NCBI RefSeq assembly: GCF_000516985.1
Contig: NW_006917096.1
Location: 1,721,606 to 1,785,605 of the forward strand
Length of the DNA stretch: 64,000 nt
Direction: 5' to 3'
Source of the DNA: Pestalotiopsis fici W106-1
Taxonomy: Eukaryota > Ascomycota > Sordariomycetes > Amphisphaeriales > Sporocadaceae
Shown here: positions 25,251 to 39,410 of the stretch, piece by piece
Layout: each line of letters starts with the position of its first letter
Position numbering within the stretch: position 1 is the stretch's first letter
Notes under the pieces: model-generated
Told to the model about the DNA's origin: nothing
Seen by the model: the letters and a program-made list of their open reading frames with translations, nothing else
Database searches by the model: none
Made by a program: the position numbers and the translations under genes

Positions 25251-27042
25251 AATGTGAATGTCATCAAGTGGTGTGATGAAGATGGGAAAGAACAGGAAGG
25301 ATGGGCAAGGTGGGCGCGGGGGAGGATATTTGTAGGGACTCGACGCGCTGGAAATCAGCAGCTTCTGAACTCAAAGAACGAACGACTCTGGCCGTCACGC
25401 GTGCCTGCCTCGTTCGTACATGCAAACGAGCATCGTTCCTTCCTTCGAACTCGTCCAGCCAGCCCAGCCCAGCCAAAATGCACAGACGCTGATGACGACA
25501 AACGACGACCACCTCCAATCAGCCTGACCCAGCAACGCGGACCGCAAGGTAATGAGTTCCCCTCTTCGTCATGGTACATGTTGAAGAGATTGATGGAGGG
25601 TTTCTTTCAACACTCCAACGTCATGAGAAGCTTGGTCAATCTCTTGCTCCTTGATGATCATATGCTTCGCTCCCTTCGCAACCCCTCCTACTCCATCTAC
25701 ATCTGGCTTGACCTAGAGACATGACAGACCACAAAGCCATTTAATGACAATTTGCGATGACCTCTCTGCCTCTGATGGGACCATTTTTCTCTCGTGTGAG
25801 AGTAGTCGTATTCCACAAAGCCAATACTGACTTGATGTCCTGCATGGCAATTGCAATACGACCACCTCAGGTCCACGCTCATTTTCCCATGTCCAAGCCC
25901 CAGACGTCGATGAGACATTCAAGCCCAGTACACGATTCCTCCAACCATTGCAACTCTTTCACCAGCCATCCCATTGCCCCCGTCTCTTTCGGCCCATTCA
26001 AGCATCGTCACAATATTCCCATCGTTCCAAAAAAGGAGATACGTCTCACAGGTCACGTGAGAGCATTTGGTGCACAGGAAGGGGTCATGTCTGGCGGCAG
26101 GGAAAAGGCATCGGGACACATGCAGGGGGGGTTTTGGTGGTAAGAAACATTTCAAGGCAGCACAGCAAAGCAAGCACAAGTCACTTACCGGGTCAGCTGA
26201 CTCGCTGTCTAAGATGACAATATTCTTGTCGCTCTTGTCGCAGTTGCTACGGAGTTCTGTAGATGGAAATTGAAGTTTGATAAATGGTTGCGGCTCTGGC
26301 GCGCATGCGAAATGGCCAGGCGGATCTGCTGCAGGTGGCACCCGTTGGGTTGATAAGTTTAAAGTTGGACAATCGGTCTAAAAGTCAGTGGCCCAGCATT
26401 AACAGCGAGGTATGTGGGTAGGTAGCTTAGGAGGCGAAGGCGTTTGGATATTTGGGGAACGGACGGACAATGATTTGCCAGCAAGCTGACCGTCTTGACA
26501 GTTTTTGACGCTCGGACCAACTCTACCGTTTCCGGCCCTCAAAGCCGCATCCAGTTTAATGGAATGGCAGATGGTCTTGGCGCAGCTGTATCTATTGAAG
26601 GGAAGTATGTATGTTAGTAAAATAGGTATTTGATTTATTGCAGCGTTCCATATAATCGCCTACCATAACAACACGCTGTACTTGACCATTCTCGCTTTGC
26701 CACTCCTTTCGCCGGCTAGGTCTGCACTACCTGCTGCTACTGGCGCTTGGGAATATCGGGAATACGGCACCAGCGGCAGCATTATTGAATTCGTAGATCA
26801 TCGTCCTAGTTTTGGCATTTTCGTGTTTAACGCGTCTCTCTTTTCCTTCTTGCCATTATGTGTTACGAGGTTATAAAAAACTGTCTGTCTAATTGTGAAT
26901 CACATAGTGTTGTCGAGTCTTTTCTTGTAAGGTTTCATTTCGTTGCTGACAATCTTGTGCAATGGATCTGCCACTTGTGTATTCGCTGGCTTTGCCAAAT
27001 ATTGGATTGTTATTGAAACATTAGCGTTCATTCAATGTAGCC

Positions 27043-27058
27043 AAAAAAAAAAAAAAAA
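27043..27058. repeat. Poly-A tract
   Basis: Sixteen consecutive A residues on the plus strand, about 250 bp past the stop codon of the monooxygenase gene. Confidence 0.85.
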
Positions 27059-27311
27059 GTTCCAAACTTCTCATCTCTTAAAATATATACAAATAGTCAT
27101 AACAAAGTCTCGAGAAAGAACAATGGTAGGTATATCATGGCCTTTCCTCGTCGTGGTTTGCACCTAACGTAATCTTCCACCAAAGCAGCTTAGCAAAACG
27201 CTTGTAACGATGCGCGCTCCTAGATATGCAAACAGAAAACCCCGCCAAGCAACAGCGCCCTCGTCATCCTGGGATGGTGCCTACATGGACATTGCATAGA
27301 CACCTTTTCGT

Positions 27312-29382
<2,071 letters not shown>

Positions 29383-29522
29383 TGCGACTGTGTATGGTAG
29401 AGGTGATGTCCGAGTGTAAGTACCTGAGCAAGGAGAGAAGCGAGTCCAATACTAGTCGGGGGGTGTTAATGACAGGCTAAATTGGCTGCAGTCAAGGCGA
29501 CACGGGATGTTGGAGGCGCAGG

Positions 29523-29530
29523 TATTTATA
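29523..29530 (-). promoter_or_regulatory. TATA box of the phenol monooxygenase gene
   Basis: TATAAATA on the minus strand, about 140 nt upstream of the ATG at 29382. It suits a tightly regulated catabolic gene. Position and sequence only; the transcription start is not known. Confidence 0.5.
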
Positions 29531-30621
29531 AAAAGGCCACCACTTGTCCCACGGGGAGTAAACAGACAATTCTTTTCTACTTGAAGTTTTCAAACCATAT
29601 TGCTTAAGGGGGAGATGAGCGTCCTATTTATGAACACTGGCTAGGGCCCGACTTCACGAACCGATATGACATCCCGAGAAGAACTAAGACAAAGGCCCGC
29701 GCACTCGGGAGCGCGAGCAGCGAGCAAAGCAAGCAGACATTGAGCAGCAAGAGGCGTTTCGTCCGTTATTGCTTGGGGCGGACCCCGGACCATCAAGGAG
29801 AGTTATGGGGCTCTTGAGGACGACTATAGAGCAATGCTCCACTAGAAGCGCGGTGTGGGCGAATGATGCGCGTCATTTTGTCACAGATGGCGCTCGATTT
29901 GTACTTAGCTGGACCAGGTTGGCCGCCCCAGAATCTCAAAAAACCATGACCGGGACATCGACACGGGAAAGAAGAGCGGGGCCCCGGCGGGGTGGCAGCG
30001 GCTTCGAAACTCGGGAAGTAAAATCATTTGTTTGTCTTCTCTGCCAGCTGGCGGCCAGTCGCCAAATCAGTCACCTGCATGGAAACTTCTCCGCTTGCAG
30101 CCGTGTTAAACCCAGACTTGACTCTTTGGATTGTGTCACCTTGCTTATTATTCCCATCCCCTCGGCGCGCTAGTCTTGTGTAACTGGATCCTTCGAGCGG
30201 CAGTGTACTCTGTACTCTGAACACTGTCGTAGTTTTGCTGTTTCCGCCAACACAAAACATCTGGTCGAGTCTGCTGCTGTGCTTGTGTCACTGCAGCCAG
30301 CAGCTTGCCCATATGCGAACGAACCAACATGTATGCATCACATCCAATCTCCACAGACCAGCTGCCATGACAGGTTAGTACCTCAAGAGCCTCATATCCG
30401 GCCCCGGAAGAGGGGGGCTCGGACATGGAGCAAGGGGATTGCGATTTGGGCTGAGCGGCTGTTGATTCGGCAGGCGATTCTGCGGACACGCCAAGCCTAA
30501 CGAGTACACTTGGTTTAGGACACCATAACATCTTGAAAGTTTTGTTTCTCTTGAGCCCACCACTGAAAATGACACGACGGTGATAACAAGCAACTGTACT
30601 TTCGAAACGCAATCAACAATG

Positions 30622-30657
30622 TTTCTTCTTCTTCTTCTTCTTCTTCTTCTTCTTCTC
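30622..30657. repeat. TTC trinucleotide microsatellite
   Basis: About eleven near-perfect TTC units in non-coding DNA. They create a poly-Leu/poly-Phe frame that is not a gene. Confidence 0.85.
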
Positions 30658-31908
30658 CTTTCCTTTTGCTTCTGGTTCGAATCATTACCTAAAAATGCAC
30701 TGGACCGAGTGGAATCAATTCTCCTAGGTCAGCATAATAGCTGGCTAACGTATAATCGTTGGAAAATATGGCACATGCTGAATTGGCATTCCGAATATGG
30801 AGTTCCATTTATAGATTCCATCCACAAGATACCTTCATCGATCGATTGCTAGTGATTTGAAACACGGATAATCAAAATTTCCAGAACCATAGCATACATC
30901 CATCGAGTCTATCTGCTGGCTACAGAGTAATTGAGTACCTAGGTAGTGTGGCATCCTTTGAGTGACACAATGGGAAGGGTTAATCAAGTCTGCTTGTCCA
31001 CACTCCCCTCCCCCCAAAGACGCCTTCGAAATCGCAACTTAAGGCGAGATGCCGCGGATCGGAATTCGAGAGATGGGTATCCGCGTAGAACGGTACTTGA
31101 CGAGCAGGCTCAAGAATCGGAATCGTTGGATACGTCATCTGTCGTTCCTGCTACCATTTTGGATTCTATTGAGTTGGTAAAAGGCATTTGAAGTAGGAAT
31201 ATATCTTACAGTGCTTTCCGTGCTTCCTTGTGGACGTTTATGGTGGCTGTCTGTAGCCAAATGGGAGATCTGGCGCGCCAAATCCGCGGGCGTTCTTCCG
31301 TTCTTCTCTACAACTTCAGTCAAACAATGTGATCAAGGTGGGGTAGGAAACAAAGATTAAAGGCCGATACAACACGATAATAGTAGTAAATTATTGATGT
31401 AAGACTGTCAGACTGCCTTCGGGTGTAGTGCAATTTAGTTACAAGTTATGATTGTTGACGGCAACATTGAATCGGGGCGAGTTACCAAATATATATTGGG
31501 GAGTTGGAAGTAAGGAAAAGGTTCACTCCACATTTGCAGTACCTACCTTAAATATTATCGAGTCTTGTGTACTTCTTTCGGGTAGATGAAAAGCGGTTTT
31601 CTCCATGTACATGAATGTAGTCTTTGCACCCGGGAGATGTGAATCATTGATGTCCAACGTACCTACCTATGCAGTTATCTGGAGGCAGGAGCGAACACGG
31701 CCTGGTCCTGCAGGAGAAGGCGTATACAAGGCGCATACAGCAGTGGTGCCAAACCTGCCCACTGCCCCAAATATCAGGCCTCGTCTCTCTCTCTCTCAAC
31801 GAGTCAGGGGTAGCAAATCGCCATCAATCGAGTCGCAGGCTGACTGTTCCTGTCTTCGAGTTCGCCATTCCAGAACTCATCACGGGCCGTTGCGTGAGAT
31901 ACGCAGCC

Positions 31909-33612
31909 ATGACTTCAAGACAGTTTGATGAGGAGAGTAAGTAGAGCACAAGAAATGACCCTCACAGATGTGGCTCAATCTAACATTCTACACCCAGAGT
32001 GCAGGAACGTACTTGTGAGATACTGCGGGCATGTTCCAAGAAACTACCAGTACAAGGACGGTATTCAACAGGTCTTCCTTCTGCTGCGAGATCATCTGGG
32101 CGATGAAGATTTGGATCTTGCTGGCGGCGTCTTGTACGAGTTGATTGAGATTGACTGCGAGCACACACACGATCCTGGAGCTGCGTTTCAGCGATGGCGC
32201 CATGATCACATGAGTCGATATGTGAGGTCTTCCTTTGAACCTCAAGTGTTGTTAGCTTCACCAGAAGTCACTGACCGATCCAGGAACAGTCCGACCTCGA
32301 ACTACCACACGTACCACATATGATGACCATCACTTCTTCCATCGTCCCCACCGATCGACTTTCCAGATGGCGCCAGGAACACCCAGACAGGTACCCTTTT
32401 GTCCTCTCGGACCACAAGCCCCTCCAAGAGCGATTTTCGGCCGAACGTAATGGAATTCGCAACCGGAAGCCATGGCTGATAGAGAACACCTTCTTTGTCT
32501 CGTCCCACACAGAAGGAACTCTCCCCCTTACCAATCCGAATCCAAAGGAGTTTCACGAAATGCAATGGCGCGGGCATCATGGCGAAGTTGGGAGGTTTCT
32601 TCACGAAAGAGAGATATCAACTACCAATTCCGAGCAGTACACAGTCTCCACTCCAGCTGGCGTAGCTACTTCCAAAAGTAGCATGGAAAAGAAATCTCGG
32701 GCGTCGAGAATCAGTCTTTTGAACAAATTCGTGGGCAGGGGTTCCAGGGACAAACAAGAGCCAGATCCGGATCAGCGTCGACGGAGCTGGTTGCCCACCA
32801 CGCTCTTTGAGTCAAAGCCACCATCACAGGATGGTCTTGATGGCTCTGGTCAAGATGCTGTGCCACTCCCAGACGGTTGCCACGTACCACATGCTATTTT
32901 CGCCCGGAAACACCTTCTCGTAGACAGCGAAAAGTCATTGCCATCACACCCGCCTATCAACAGAATGCCTATAGCCGAATCAAAGGCGACCGAAAGCTGG
33001 ACTGACACGACGAGTTTGGAGCGAGACTTCAGGGGACCCTTTACTCCACAGCTTGGTTTTGATGGTGGGCGAGATTACAGATGGACGGTGAGCGACTGCA
33101 ACATGACGACTCCCACTAGAAGAACGACACCAGCTTTCCGGCACGATGGCAATCCCCCAAGACTCAAAGTAGATCCTTTTGCCCAGGCTGAGTCGGGATC
33201 ACATACTCGAGCCAAGCGAAGGGGTTTCCATATGGGCTACAACAATGCGCTCGATTGGCTTTCAGGTCATGATCAAACAACTCCTACTCAAACGAGACAG
33301 GCCCCAAGCAATATGCAAGATATCTCGCCCGCAATGCCGCAACAAGGAAGCCCCTCTAGTTACCGAAGGAACAGGCACCGTTGGCAAAACTCACTCCATC
33401 TTGATCATGTGCAATTCGTGGTGCCTGCTACCGCAGGAAATCAGACGCCGCCGCCAAATCGAAAGACTACAGTTGTGCAGGTGTCGCCTTCACCCCCAAG
33501 CTTGCCAGCCGTGCGAAGAATGACATCCATTGCAGATGATTTGGCACACCCTCTGGGGTCCAAGCCATCGTGCTTGTCAAACACGAGTACTTTGATACCC
33601 GATGATTCATGA
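31909..33612 (+). CDS. Protein of unknown function, 526 aa, three exons
   Basis: Exons 31909-31936, 31998-32221 and 32284-33612. Introns are 61 and 62 nt with GTAAGT/GTGAGG donors and CAG acceptors, and the frame holds throughout. I do not recognise the protein. Residues ~10-85 form a folded-looking block (CRNVLVRYCGHVP, then a Leu/Asp-rich helix LLLRDHLGDEDLDLAGG and IDCEHTHDPG). After the second junction comes PTDRLSRWRQEHPDRYPFVL and WLIENTFFVS, a conserved-looking region to about residue 190. The rest is polar, Ser/Pro/Arg-rich and probably disordered, with basic patches. No signal peptide or membrane segment is evident. The start is uncertain: the same frame is open upstream to an ATG at 31669, which would add 80 residues; the downstream ATG is preferred because the upstream part looks non-coding. 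Function not assignable. Confidence 0.65.
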
Positions 33613-34267
33613 GGAGACGTGTAGAAATGTGCATATAATGGCCAGTAATAACGGACGCTGGTTTCTGCCTTTACTCATGCAGACTTATTACATATTTATT
33701 ACAATGCGCAATTTGGCATGAGTGACAAATATTTGATTACTGCGTATGAGATATCGTGGACATGACATTGATGAGAGCATGGTCAAGAGAATGGGAATGC
33801 AGCGAGTCTGGTCTTGCTCAAAGGCCTTTTTTTCTCCCCCCCCCCCGCTCCCCTCCAGCTGTTTGTCCTTGTTGGGGATTTGGAAAAGAATGAACAATTG
33901 TGACCCAAAGTGCTATCCGTTTGTTTGGATTTTTCCCTACCAGAGATATTCGAGATTCGCGCGGCGAGGCGTTTGACGTGACCGGGCAACCAGGCGAAGC
34001 TGTTCTCCGTTTGCAGTTCCTGGCAGAGAAAAAAACATAAATTCACAGTCACACACTCAGACTTTCGTGCTCACAACCACACTCTCAAACAATCCTTCTG
34101 CCTTTGCTTACTCTCTACAGAGGCCGATTCCTTTTGGTGCCTGCAATCAGCGCTGCACTCGGAGCATCTTGCAAGTTGTCGCCGTCAATCACCACTTGTC
34201 ATTCTTGCTGAATCAAGTCTTCTTCATTCTGACATTCTTGAGCTCGGCGACGAATTGAATCATCACC
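33613..34267. promoter_or_regulatory. Intergenic region with probable 5' leader of the 517-aa gene
   Basis: Between two plus-strand genes. From about 34040 it becomes rich in CA and CT runs typical of a fungal 5' leader. A poly-C run lies near 33837-33846. No separate gene is seen. Confidence 0.45.
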
Positions 34268-35905
34268 ATGGATGCTCCGACTGAGAGCAACGCACCTCAG
34301 AGTGCTCACGAGAGCACCAAGACCACCTTCACGCCCTTTCTCAACCATCATCGCCACTTTCGTGGAACACCTCCCCCGTCTCCTAACAAGGTACGAACTC
34401 GCGAAAAGTCGCCCTACCCTACTCCCCGTGACAGCAAGGGTCGACGTCGCCCTCCCCCTCCCCCGCTGAACTTGGACAATGCCCGTGTTCCCAACACTTC
34501 TCGTCGTATTGAGATTGAGCACAATAATGTTACCCCTACCTCTCCTGAAGCTGTCGTCCACGCTATTGATGGTACCAACAATCGATCTCGTGCCTCTGTG
34601 AGCTTCAGCGACGCCCGCAAGTACGGATCCATTGGTAGTGGTCCTCAGGTTGCTCGCTTCCCCCTCATCACCCCCGCCGAAGTTCAGCATCGTCAAGTCA
34701 ATTGGGATGGGTCTTCCTCTGTCTACTCTGACAACTCGCCCTTCAACGGAATGCCCACCATCAGCCCCATAATCCCCCCCAAGAACCGCATCAACATCCT
34801 TCAGGGCTACAACGACTGGCGAGACAACACTTGTCCGCAGCTACAGACTCCCGGCGACGCCATCAGGTCTCCCGGCCTCCTCCCTCCCCTTCGCTCCAAG
34901 AGTGTCAGTCAGATTGACGAGCCCCTTGAGACCCTCCCCGCCACAACCTATCAGCCGCCCCCCATGCCGGCCATCACCTCGCGCGAGGACAAGAAGCCGC
35001 AGCAAGGCCTTGTCAGATCGGTCACCGTCCATGATCTACCCTCTGCAAAGCTGCAGCCCCAGTCGGCCCTTGCCGACCAGTTTTCCCCTCTGACACCTTG
35101 GGTCATGAATTTCGACCGTCGCCAGGCAACCAAGAACTTATTTGGTGACAATGGATGGCTGCAGGACTCCAACCAGACAAAGGACGAGAAGAAGAACCAG
35201 TCGTCCAAGACTGCAAACTTCTTCGGTAGTATCAAGAAGATGGCAAAGGACCTTGTGAGTTTATTTCCTTATAAGCAGCAATCGCTGTTTGCGTCACTCT
35301 CCTTGCAAAACAACATCAAAGCTAATATTCACTGCCAGGCCGAGAACACAAACTTCAAGACCCATACCCGCCGTTCGTCCGAGTTTCACCATGCTACCAT
35401 CTCGCTCAGCCCCCGTGAGCAGTCTCTCATCTACTGCGAGCTTGAGTACGCACTCTCCGAGGCTCTCGACCTGTACGTCAAGTCCCAGCACAATGGCGGA
35501 CGCCTCAACCCCGACAAGCTCAAGGCCATTTCCGACAAGTGGTTCTCCAAGGGCCGCCCCCGCGTGCTGGGCTTCCGCTACGACCTCGAGACGCAGCTGG
35601 ACCTCGTTACGCTGCACATTGACGAGTTCCGCTTCTACGGACACGCCCAGCTCAGCGACAGCGCCGTCGCTGGCCTCCTGGCTGTCATGAAGGGCAACGC
35701 CCGCACCATGCGCGTGCGCCACCTGGCCCAGCCCGATGCCGTCGTCGCCAAGCACATTCTTGATGCCCAGGCCCTCATGCGCATGCTCGGCACCGTCGAG
35801 AGCCTGCAAATGGCTGTCGTTGAGTGCTCCGAGTTCTACAAGCGCGCCATTGAGCGCAAGCAGGCCCAGGCCTTGGCTGCTGAGCGCATGTCCCGCGAGG
35901 CTTGA
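34268..35905 (+). CDS. Pro/Ser-rich protein of unknown function with conserved C-terminal domain, 517 aa
   Basis: Two exons, 34268-35254 and 35339-35905. The 84-nt intron has donor GTGAGT, a GCTAATA branch and a CCAG acceptor. It is exactly 28 codons and stop-free, so the unspliced message would encode a 545-aa form. I prefer splicing because the intron-encoded residues are low-quality and the join KKMAKDL-AENTNF reads naturally. The N-terminal ~310 residues are disordered and Pro/Ser/Arg-rich with SP and TP sites. The C-terminal ~190 residues are well ordered (QSLIYCELEYALSEALDLY, KWFSKGRPRVLGFRYDLET, IDEFRFYGHAQLSD) and end in a charged helix. Codons are strongly C-ending in exon 2, suggesting high expression. 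No membrane segment or known motif is evident. I cannot name the family. Confidence 0.75.
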   Translation: MDAPTESNAPQSAHESTKTTFTPFLNHHRHFRGTPPPSPNKVRTREKSPYPTPRDSKGRRRPPPPPLNLDNARVPNTSRRIEIEHNNVTPTSPEAVVHAIDGTNNRSRASVSFSDARKYGSIGSGPQVARFPLITPAEVQHRQVNWDGSSSVYSDNSPFNGMPTISPIIPPKNRINILQGYNDWRDNTCPQLQTPGDAIRSPGLLPPLRSKSVSQIDEPLETLPATTYQPPPMPAITSREDKKPQQGLVRSVTVHDLPSAKLQPQSALADQFSPLTPWVMNFDRRQATKNLFGDNGWLQDSNQTKDEKKNQSSKTANFFGSIKKMAKDLVSLFPYKQQSLFASLSLQNNIKANIHCQAENTNFKTHTRRSSEFHHATISLSPREQSLIYCELEYALSEALDLYVKSQHNGGRLNPDKLKAISDKWFSKGRPRVLGFRYDLETQLDLVTLHIDEFRFYGHAQLSDSAVAGLLAVMKGNARTMRVRHLAQPDAVVAKHILDAQALMRMLGTVESLQMAVVECSEFYKRAIERKQAQALAAERMSREA

Positions 35906-36514
35906 GTAGGAGATAACTTTCTTCTTCGAGATTTGTCTTGTCTTGTTGTTTTTGCTGTTGTCTTTCAGTCATGGTTTGGTTTGGTATGTCAGTGGAATGA
36001 ATAGGGAAGGAGAAAAAGTGTCAGGGATAGAAACTTTGTTTCGATAATTTTGATCCGGTAGATCAGTGCAAACACTCTCTGTTAGATAGAAGAAAAGAGA
36101 ATTATTATTCTCATAGACCTGACTGTCCTTGAGCAATCGATGTTACCTCTGCCCTAAACATATTACCCATTCCCTTGGTACAGACTCCCGCATCTCTATA
36201 CCCATACCACGAGCATATTGCATAAACCCAGTCCGTCGTGAAATAATACTGCTTCATTTCGCTGATATATGATATGATATTCGTCCAGTCATTAAAAGTA
36301 AGGCCAAATCCTAAGCCTTGTCGTAAATGTAAGCCATTCCCAGTCCTTCCATCCATCCAAAACCGAGTACATCCGTCCCAACTCATGGCCTCAAAGGTAT
36401 CTTCATTCCAAAATTGTGCTCACCAGGAGTCTTACAGCATATGTCTCATCCATGAACATTGTACAAGCAATGAGAAAACAAAAGAAAAGATGAACTGGAG
36501 AACCCCCTCCCCAA
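35906..36514. other. Convergent 3' intergenic region
   Basis: About 600 bp between the 3' ends of the 517-aa gene (plus) and the glycine-zipper gene (minus). It should hold both 3' UTRs. Nothing else is seen. Confidence 0.5.
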
Positions 36515-37390
36515 TCAGTATCGATATCCCTCCTCACTCCTTCGTCCACCCCGGCGATCGCGACTCCTGTCTCCACCGGGACTGTCGTACACCCAGTCCT
36601 CGACATTGTTCCAGCTCCGAGCATCGGGATCAATCTCGCGCTGACGACCCCGGCTACTACCCCGACGACGATCGTCCCAGTCTCCTCCTCCTCCTCCTCC
36701 TCCACCACCACCGCGGTGGTAATGGTCATCGCCCCTCCCGCGGCCCCATTTCTGCTCCCACCGCTCCTGCTTCTCCTCGGTGCGCGCGCGGCCAATCTCG
36801 AGGCGCTTCTCCACGGCATTGGCGCCCAGGGCCCCGACGGCGGCGCCGAGCACCGTGCTCACGAGCTGGTTGCGCTTTTGCGCCTCGGACGGGCGGCGGG
36901 CGCCCCCGCTGCCGTGGTCCGTTGCCTCGTGCGCCGCCAGCCCGCCCACCAGGGCCCCCAGGACGCCGACGCCCAGACCCGTCGTCGAGTCGGTAAAGGT
37001 GTTTTCAATGGCGCGCTTGGCCCGGGCAACGGGCGACCGGAGACGCTGCTGATGGTGGCGATGGCGGCGGTCGTCGTCGTCATAGTCCCAGTCCCGGTCG
37101 CGGTTGCGCGAGCTGCGTCCTCCCCGATAGTCGACGGGTGGTGGCAGGGACCGCGGCCGGAGGCGGGCGTCGGGGATCTGCAGGTGGCCGCCGGGTCCGT
37201 TGTCGACGTAGCCGCCGGGCGGTGGTGGGTAAATGGGTGTTTGGGGTTCGTATTCGAGCCGCGCGTGAGAGTTTGCACCTGGCGGTGGTGGTGCCGGCGG
37301 CGGGATGCCGCTGCCGCCAGCGTAGGCATAGTCTGGCGAGTGGTTGCGGTCGTACCGCGCTGGGCGGCCGCGATCGTCGAAGCGAGACAT
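36515..37390 (-). CDS. Glycine-zipper-like protein with disordered Asp/Arg/Gly-rich ends, 291 aa
   Basis: A single exon. The N-terminal ~125 residues are Pro/Tyr/Arg/Asp-rich. The centre holds two small hydrophobic helices full of Gly and Ala, GLGVGVLGALVGGLAAHE (about 138-155) and TVLGAAVGALGANAVEKRLE, which resemble a glycine-zipper hairpin. A helical EEKQERWEQKW stretch and a Gly run (ten residues) follow, then an Arg/Asp/Gly/Ser tail. The Gly-x3-Gly spacing suggests membrane insertion or self-association. Related short glycine-zipper proteins are common in filamentous fungi with no agreed role. The GC-rich sequence opens other frames on both strands, but this frame has the coherent protein. 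Its promoter side faces the long interval up to MUS7. Confidence 0.7.
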   Translation of the reverse strand: MSRFDDRGRPARYDRNHSPDYAYAGGSGIPPPAPPPPGANSHARLEYEPQTPIYPPPPGGYVDNGPGGHLQIPDARLRPRSLPPPVDYRGGRSSRNRDRDWDYDDDDRRHRHHQQRLRSPVARAKRAIENTFTDSTTGLGVGVLGALVGGLAAHEATDHGSGGARRPSEAQKRNQLVSTVLGAAVGALGANAVEKRLEIGRARTEEKQERWEQKWGRGRGDDHYHRGGGGGGGGGGDWDDRRRGSSRGRQREIDPDARSWNNVEDWVYDSPGGDRSRDRRGGRRSEEGYRY

Positions 37391-39410
37391 GGCTTTGAAT
37401 GAAAAAAGCGGGCGTGTCTCTTTTTCCTTTCCTCTCTTTGTTTTGTAGGTACAGATCTGGTGTTGCGATACAGATCTACTCTGCCTCCTTAGGTACAGCT
37501 AATAGCAATCGATTAACAACACCAACGAGGGGCGCATATAAGTTAATAGGGTCAACGGAATGAGGACCCGAGGATGCGTCGATGCCAAAAAAACAAAGTT
37601 TCGTGCTTGTGCTATATAGGTAAAAGTAAGCAATAGAGTTGTTCAAGCGCCAGGCGCCGGCTCTGTCGGTTGTTGCGATATAGGAGCAATATAGTTTTGT
37701 CTTCTTCTTTCCCAAAGCCCACCAGGAGTCGAGAAACCAAGTTGCTGGCGAGAAGAGTGTAATGTATCGACGAATAATCGACGCTTGGAAAGAAGCTGGC
37801 TGGTGTCCACCGAAATGACTCAGCCCTTCGGTCGACGAAACGCCGCAAGTCAGAAAGGAACAAGTCGACTTGTTTCTCAGCTTTGTCTGTATATGTTGTG
37901 TATATGTGTACGTGTACTTGGGGTAAGACGGGCGAATGCGCGCTTATGGACCGGGGGAAAACGAGAGAGGCAAAGCTATTCAATAGTATGCGGCTCTTCT
38001 GGCGCAAAAAGAGTGTCGCTTGGCCAGGGCTGACTTCAAGGCTGCCTTGCCTCTACTGCGGCCTAGCAAAGGAAAAGATGGTTTTTTTGGAGATGGAGGG
38101 GTTCTTTTGGCGCTGCTCAGCCTCTTCGGCGGTCAGGTTTCGAAAAGCCAAAAAAGCTGGCGTTTTGTCGGAGTGCGGCGATGGGAGAGGGGAATACTCA
38201 GATTTTAGAGTAAAGTCGACCCTGGAAACAGTTGCCAGTTTGTGTACCCTCGGTATCGAATGTGTATACTCTTCTTGGTTGTACTTGTTTTAAAAAACAA
38301 TGCAAGGCGGCTGGGGTGGAGTGCGGTGTGAGACGGAGGCACAACAGGAGTATAATAACGGATTTCTCTCTTTTTTTTTTTGTTCTTCTTGGGAATTGCA
38401 GAAACTGTGTAGCCACTGAGCTAAGCCCAGGATCTAATTAATGTAACACGCATGTGCCATTTCTTCCGTTTACTCTGTAATCGTGCGCGAGATTTAGAAG
38501 AAAAAAAACGAGAATCACCTGCAGCTGCCTGACCTCATGCGCATGCAACCATGGGTTGGAAAGAAACGGGGTTCAGGCTCCCACCAGCTGCCCATAGTAA
38601 ACATGACAATAGCGGGGTATGTATGGTAATGATCATATGATGTCATTTCGACTTGACCATCCCCTTGATCCCCACCAGCTTTAATGTTGGATTTCTTGTG
38701 ACTTGGTAATACTGCGCGACATAATACTACGCTGTACAGGATTTGTCTACACTATTTGCAGATTGATTCTCTACATAATAAATGCGATAAGCAAATCAAA
38801 TGTTGATTCTCTTCCTTGAGTAATACTAATGAGTGAATGGTGGGTTGGACTCCATCGTATAGTGTTTTGGGCGCGCCCTGATCATCTCCACTTCCCGTCA
38901 GCAACAACCACAATGGAGAGAATGTAAGACCTGTCCGGATTATGTATCGGCTACATTACTAGCTAGACAGCGTGTCACGCGGCTGTCACTGCACTATCGG
39001 GATACCATCATTTGATTCCATCGACATGATCGAGTCACGTCGCCGTTCCTTCCGGACCGGATTATCGCACATTTACAAGGGCCCAACAATGCGTGAATTT
39101 ATCTGCTTCAATCGCGAGTAATCAATCAACCAAGCACTCGCAAATGTTTTGCCAAGTCTTGATCAAGAGTCTTGTCGCCAAGAACAAAATCACCATTTTC
39201 GCAGTCGGATGCGACACTTTAAACACTGATGCATAGAGATGATTGGAAATGTGCTTGCGATATCCAACGTTTTTGAATACTATTCCGTATTGAAGTTGGT
39301 AATTCCAACTACCTATGCAATGCTGACATCGCTGCCATGCTAGGCACCTTTTTTTTTTTTTTTTTTTTTTAACTGCTCACCACACTGAGGATCCCGGTAT
39401 ATAATTATCC
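37391..39410. other. Intergenic region, glycine-zipper promoter to MUS7 3' end
   Basis: Two kilobases without a supported gene. A pure 22-nt T tract (39349-39370) lies about 40 bp past the MUS7 stop codon. The plus frame at 37883-38293 has no coding character. Confidence 0.5.
39349..39370. repeat. Poly-T tract (poly-A on the minus strand) next to the MUS7 3' end
   Basis: Twenty-two consecutive T on the plus strand, 41 bp beyond the MUS7 stop at 39411. On the sense strand of MUS7 this is an A22 run in the likely 3' UTR. It could be a retro-derived poly-A or a simple slippage tract. Confidence 0.85.

Larger units (their letters stand above)
25096..27311. other. Intergenic region between ULP1 promoter and the monooxygenase 3' end
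   Basis: No convincing gene in 2.2 kb. The first 150 bp hold an imperfect tandem repeat (listed separately). A 16-A run lies at 27043-27058. The minus-strand frame at 25919-26341 and the plus-strand frame at 25182-25724 lack homology and splice support. Confidence 0.5.
29383..31908. other. Divergent intergenic region, monooxygenase to orphan gene
   Basis: About 2.5 kb holding the monooxygenase promoter (minus) and the orphan gene promoter (plus). It contains a TTC microsatellite (30622-30657) and one short minus-strand stretch with an ankyrin-like motif (31215-31320, listed as a finding). No complete gene is visible. Confidence 0.5.
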
